Part shown: piece after piece, positions 4,644 through 6,821 of the stretch
How the letters are laid out: every line of letters starts with the position of its first letter
How positions within the stretch are numbered: the first letter of the stretch is position 1
Source: Alphaproteobacteria bacterium
GTDB lineage: Bacteria; Pseudomonadota; Alphaproteobacteria; Elsterales; Elsteraceae
DNA length: 6,821 nucleotides
Assembly: GCA_013297545.1 (NCBI GenBank)
Contig: JAAFHH010000164.1
Location: forward strand, 1 to 6,821
Reading direction: 5' to 3'
Translations under genes and position numbers: made by a program
The notes under the pieces: generated by a model
What the model was told of the DNA's origin: nothing
Seen by the model: only the letters and a program-made list of their open reading frames with translations
Database searches by the model: none

Positions 4644-6821
4644 CTATTCGGCAGCGGCGAGGAAGCGACGCACCTCGGCAGCCAGTGCGTCAACCCCAGT
4701 ATTGGCGATGTCGGCTGACAGACCAGCCGGTGCAGACAGACCCGGGATACCACCGGGGAACAGTGCTGCGAGAACCGGTGCCGCACCTGCGTCAATCGGC
4801 ACTGCCCCTTGCGGGCCAGGCACGGCGGGTGCTTGGGGTATTGCCGGTGGCTGCGGTGCCTGCGGCGGGGCTGCCTGTTGCTGTTCTTGTTCCTGGACAA
4901 AGATCACCCGGAACGCAGCCGAGGCTTCGTTCCCGAGATCATCCTTACCGGTGACTTTGATATCGATGGTCGGCACGTTGAGGGCGCGCACGACCGGCAG
5001 GTCGACGAAGAACCGGTTGTTCTGCGCGTCAAATCGCACCCAGCCCGGCAATGGCGAGCCGTCGGGCTGCGTTGCTTCCTTCTTGATCTCGATCGAGGGG
5101 TCGCTGTGCTGGAAGGCGTTGCCTGGAATGCCGAAGGCTTGCACGCCGTCGCCATCCATCACCCGGTCCTGCAGGACGACATTCAAGCGCAGCGGGTTCT
5201 GTGGCTGCTGGGTGAATTCCCGCACCGGATCATTGTCGGTCAAGTTGTACGGCGTGTAGACGCCACCGAAGTTCGAGCCGCGGAACGGGGAATTCGGGTT
5301 GGCTGGCCCGAACACGCCACCCGGCTGCATCAGCGGGATACCGCCGCCGGCGAGCAAGATCGGCGCTTGCGCGACCGATGCCGGCAGGTTGCCAGCCGCA
5401 AAGCCGGACTGCGGGAAGGTTGCCCCGTTGCCCGCCGTTGGTGCGGCCGGGACCGTTCCGGTTGCGATCGTGGCCGTGGGGGCGACCGGCGGTGCCGTGC
5501 CAGCCGGGGGTGAGTTCAGGTTGGTCGGCCCAACCACCGTGCCATCGGCAGTGACCACCACGGTCTGCACCACGACCGGCGGGGCGGCTGGGAACGGGTT
5601 GGTCTGCTGCGGCACCACGATCGGCACCACCGGCGTGGCTGTCACCACGGGGGGTGCGACCGGTGGAGCAACCGGCGGCGACACCACCACCGGCGGTGAC
5701 GTCACCGGCGGTGAGGTGACCGGCGGCACCACTGGCGGTACGACCGGCGGCACGACGGGAGGTGCAACGGGCGGCGAGGCGACGGGCGGTGAGGTCACCG
5801 TGATCGTCGCGGTATCCGTATCGGTCTTGGTGCCACCGCTGCCGGTGTTGCCAAGATCCGTCGTGGTGATGGTGAGCACGCCGTTGCCGGTGAAGCCGGT
5901 TGTCGGCACGAACTTCACCTGGCCCAGCATGCCGTTGATCGTCGCGACCGGGCCGGACAGGGTGACCGTGGCGGAGTTATCCGCACCGGCAGAAATCGCC
6001 ACACCCGCCGGCAACGCATCCGGCACATCAAGCGTGCCGTTGGTGACCGACAGCTGAACATCGACGATGGCGCCGGCACTATCCGGATCGCTGACGCCAA
6101 GCCCCGCGAGCGTAACCGCCGTGTTGATCGGCGTCGTTGCGTTGACGACGGTGTTGACCGGTGCATCGTTCACGGCGTTGCGCTGCACGGTGATGGTGCT
6201 GTTCGCCGTCAGCGACGCAGTGCCGGCACCGGCATTGTCATTGTCCGCGACCGTGAGGGTGATCGTATCCGTCCCCGTCGCGTTGGTTGCCCCCTGGTAG
6301 GTCATGCCGGAGAGCATCGTGTTGATGTTCCCGACCAAGCCCGTGAGGGTCACCGTGCCGGTGCCGATACCGGTTGCCGTGACACCGGCAATCGGGGTCA
6401 GGGTCAGGTTGCCATTGGCGGCTGTCAGCGTGACGGACACCTTGATGGTGGCAGGCGCAATCGTGGTGTCATCGGGATCGACCAGCCGGATCTGGTTCGA
6501 GCCGGTGAACGCGATCGCCGTGTCTTCGTCGCCGCTCACCGTGGTGGTCGGTGCGACCCAGCTCGGCGCGTCATTCACGAGGCCAATGGAGGCGTTGAGC
6601 TTGCCCACCGTCGAGGAGAACGCGGATGCCCCACCATTGGTCGTGGTGTCAGCGGTGCCACCGGCCGTACCTGAGGTTTGATCCCAGGCCCGGTAGGTCA
6701 GCGTGTCCGCCTTGATGCCGTTTTCGTTGGCATTCGGCTGGAAGTAGACCCGCGTGTTGGCATCCGCTGCCAGCAGGCGTGCCGTGCCGTCAGTCACCGC
6801 GCCGACGTTGCTCCACGTCGT
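4644..6821 (-). CDS. Large repetitive cadherin/VCBS-like surface protein (adhesin-like), C-terminal 725 residues; N-terminus beyond the window
   Basis: The frame is open from base 6821 to the TAG at 4646-4644. A GTG at 6797 in this frame is not a credible start, because the protein is already inside a repeat there. Window residues: 1-82, end of one extracellular repeat (RLLAADANTRVYFQPN, TYRAWDQTSG); 83-217 and 218-343, two related beta-sandwich repeats each opening with NDAP, acidic (DEDT, DPDD, DNDN) and Thr/Val-rich as in cadherin, VCBS and tandem-95 domains; 344-393, Pro-Pro-Val tract; 394 to about 550, Ala/Pro/Gly linker; about 555-642, C-terminal Ig or dystroglycan-type cadherin-like domain (DGSPLPGWVRFD); 643-670, Gln/Pro/Ala linker; then a short tail ending AAEVRRFLAAAE. 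The acidic loops suggest calcium binding. There are no GGxGxD RTX nonapeptides and no LPXTG or autotransporter barrel. It is first in the visible operon and so the likely substrate of the export genes that follow; surface display and adhesion are inferred from domain type. Confidence 0.88.
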   Translation of the reverse strand, partial: TTWSNVGAVTDGTARLLAADANTRVYFQPNANENGIKADTLTYRAWDQTSGTAGGTADTTTNGGASAFSSTVGKLNASIGLVNDAPSWVAPTTTVSGDEDTAIAFTGSNQIRLVDPDDTTIAPATIKVSVTLTAANGNLTLTPIAGVTATGIGTGTVTLTGLVGNINTMLSGMTYQGATNATGTDTITLTVADNDNAGAGTASLTANSTITVQRNAVNDAPVNTVVNATTPINTAVTLAGLGVSDPDSAGAIVDVQLSVTNGTLDVPDALPAGVAISAGADNSATVTLSGPVATINGMLGQVKFVPTTGFTGNGVLTITTTDLGNTGSGGTKTDTDTATITVTSPPVASPPVAPPVVPPVVPPVVPPVTSPPVTSPPVVVSPPVAPPVAPPVVTATPVVPIVVPQQTNPFPAAPPVVVQTVVVTADGTVVGPTNLNSPPAGTAPPVAPTATIATGTVPAAPTAGNGATFPQSGFAAGNLPASVAQAPILLAGGGIPLMQPGGVFGPANPNSPFRGSNFGGVYTPYNLTDNDPVREFTQQPQNPLRLNVVLQDRVMDGDGVQAFGIPGNAFQHSDPSIEIKKEATQPDGSPLPGWVRFDAQNNRFFVDLPVVRALNVPTIDIKVTGKDDLGNEASAAFRVIFVQEQEQQQAAPPQAPQPPAIPQAPAVPGPQGAVPIDAGAAPVLAALFPGGIPGLSAPAGLSADIANTGVDALAAEVRRFLAAAE
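4896..5159 (-). other. C-terminal Ig/dystroglycan-type cadherin-like domain of the adhesin
   Basis: Window residues about 555-642 show the pattern of putative Ig/cadherin-like domains: QPDGSPLPGWVRFD, then RFFVDLP, then a strand IDIKVTGKDDLGNEAS and a last strand FRVIF. It is followed by a Gln-rich linker (QEQEQQQ) and is the last folded domain before the C-terminal tail. Domain edges are approximate and judged by eye. Confidence 0.55.
5643..5792 (-). repeat. Pro-Pro-Val low-complexity tract (50 codons)
   Basis: Fifty codons consist of units SPPVA, SPPVT, PPVV and PPVA and close variants, eleven PPV cores in all. Synonymous codons vary (ccg, ccc, cca, cct; gtg, gtc, gtt, gta), so this is a protein-level repeat rather than a recent slippage product. 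It probably forms an extended, stiff stalk between the beta-sandwich repeats and the C-terminal region, similar to Pro-rich wall- or periplasm-spanning linkers. Confidence 0.85.
5793..6575 (-). repeat. Two tandem cadherin/VCBS-like protein repeats
   Basis: The repeats are at 6575-6171 (135 residues) and 6170-5793 (126 residues). Both begin NDAP and share the same internal order: an acidic DPD motif, a strand with NGNLTL or NGTLDV, a VTL(T/S)G segment followed by G/A-x-IN and ML, then TDTITLTVAD or NGVLTITTTD. They are clearly diverged rather than identical, so they look like old duplications. The first has more acidic loops than the second. Confidence 0.7.
6576..6821 (-). repeat. C-terminal part of an upstream extracellular repeat (partial)
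   Basis: Window residues 1-82 of the adhesin read as the end of a longer repeat: a YFQPN segment, then TYRAWDQTSGTAGG, then a Gly/Thr/Ser loop and SIGLVNDAP. This stretch is typical of large cadherin-like exported proteins of Gram-negative bacteria, as recalled from family knowledge. It shows that the repeat array continues to the right of the window. Confidence 0.55.

Noticed and set aside
4063..5259. Plus-strand open frame of 398 codons spanning the adhesin/TolC junction
   Set aside because: It crosses two well-supported minus-strand genes, has low-complexity composition and resembles no family.
5299..6057. Plus-strand open frame of 252 codons with Gly/Thr-rich repeats
   Set aside because: It is the antisense of the Pro-Pro-Val tract and the repeats; its composition mirrors the minus-strand gene and it shows no domain or ribosome binding site.
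4644..6821. RTX toxin or autotransporter
   Set aside because: No GGxGxDxLx nonapeptides and no C-terminal beta-barrel with a terminal aromatic residue; the protein ends in Glu after an Ala-rich helix.

Overview
The window is G+C-rich and densely coding. All five genes lie on the minus strand, and both outer genes run off the window. Sec and lipoprotein signal peptides plus a TolC-type outer-membrane factor show a Gram-negative envelope. The base composition and gene types fit a high-GC proteobacterium, possibly an alphaproteobacterium, but no taxonomic marker is present and this is only a guess.

Layout in transcription order, right to left: (1) 6821-4644, the C-terminal 725 residues of a large repetitive surface or adhesin-like protein, with tandem cadherin/VCBS-like repeats, a 50-residue Pro-Pro-Val tract, a low-complexity linker, a C-terminal Ig/cadherin-like domain and a short tail; (2) 4641-3100, a TolC-family outer-membrane lipoprotein; (3) 3103-2384, a secreted periplasmic adaptor (membrane fusion protein) of RND type; (4) 2336-1104, a second, membrane-anchored HlyD-like adaptor with an extra cytoplasmic N-terminal domain; (5) 1107-1, the N-terminal 369 residues of a membrane-embedded M50 zinc metallopeptidase with HELGH and NPLMKFDGY motifs and a PqqD-like N-terminal region.

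The genes are 2 nt apart, overlap by 4 nt (GTGA, twice) or are separated by at most 47 nt, so they form one translationally coupled operon. No terminator or promoter was seen; the promoter is probably upstream of the adhesin, beyond the right edge. No stretch over 300 bases lacks a gene, and there are no RNA genes, mobile elements or CRISPR arrays.

The likely story is a large surface protein encoded with its own envelope-spanning export apparatus: an outer-membrane channel, two different adaptors and an intramembrane-type metallopeptidase. The visible part has no HlyB/LapB-type ABC ATPase, no RND pump and no RTX repeats on the substrate. The M50 protein sits where a classical type I system would have its inner-membrane transporter. 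This is the main point of interest; whether an ATPase lies outside the window cannot be seen.
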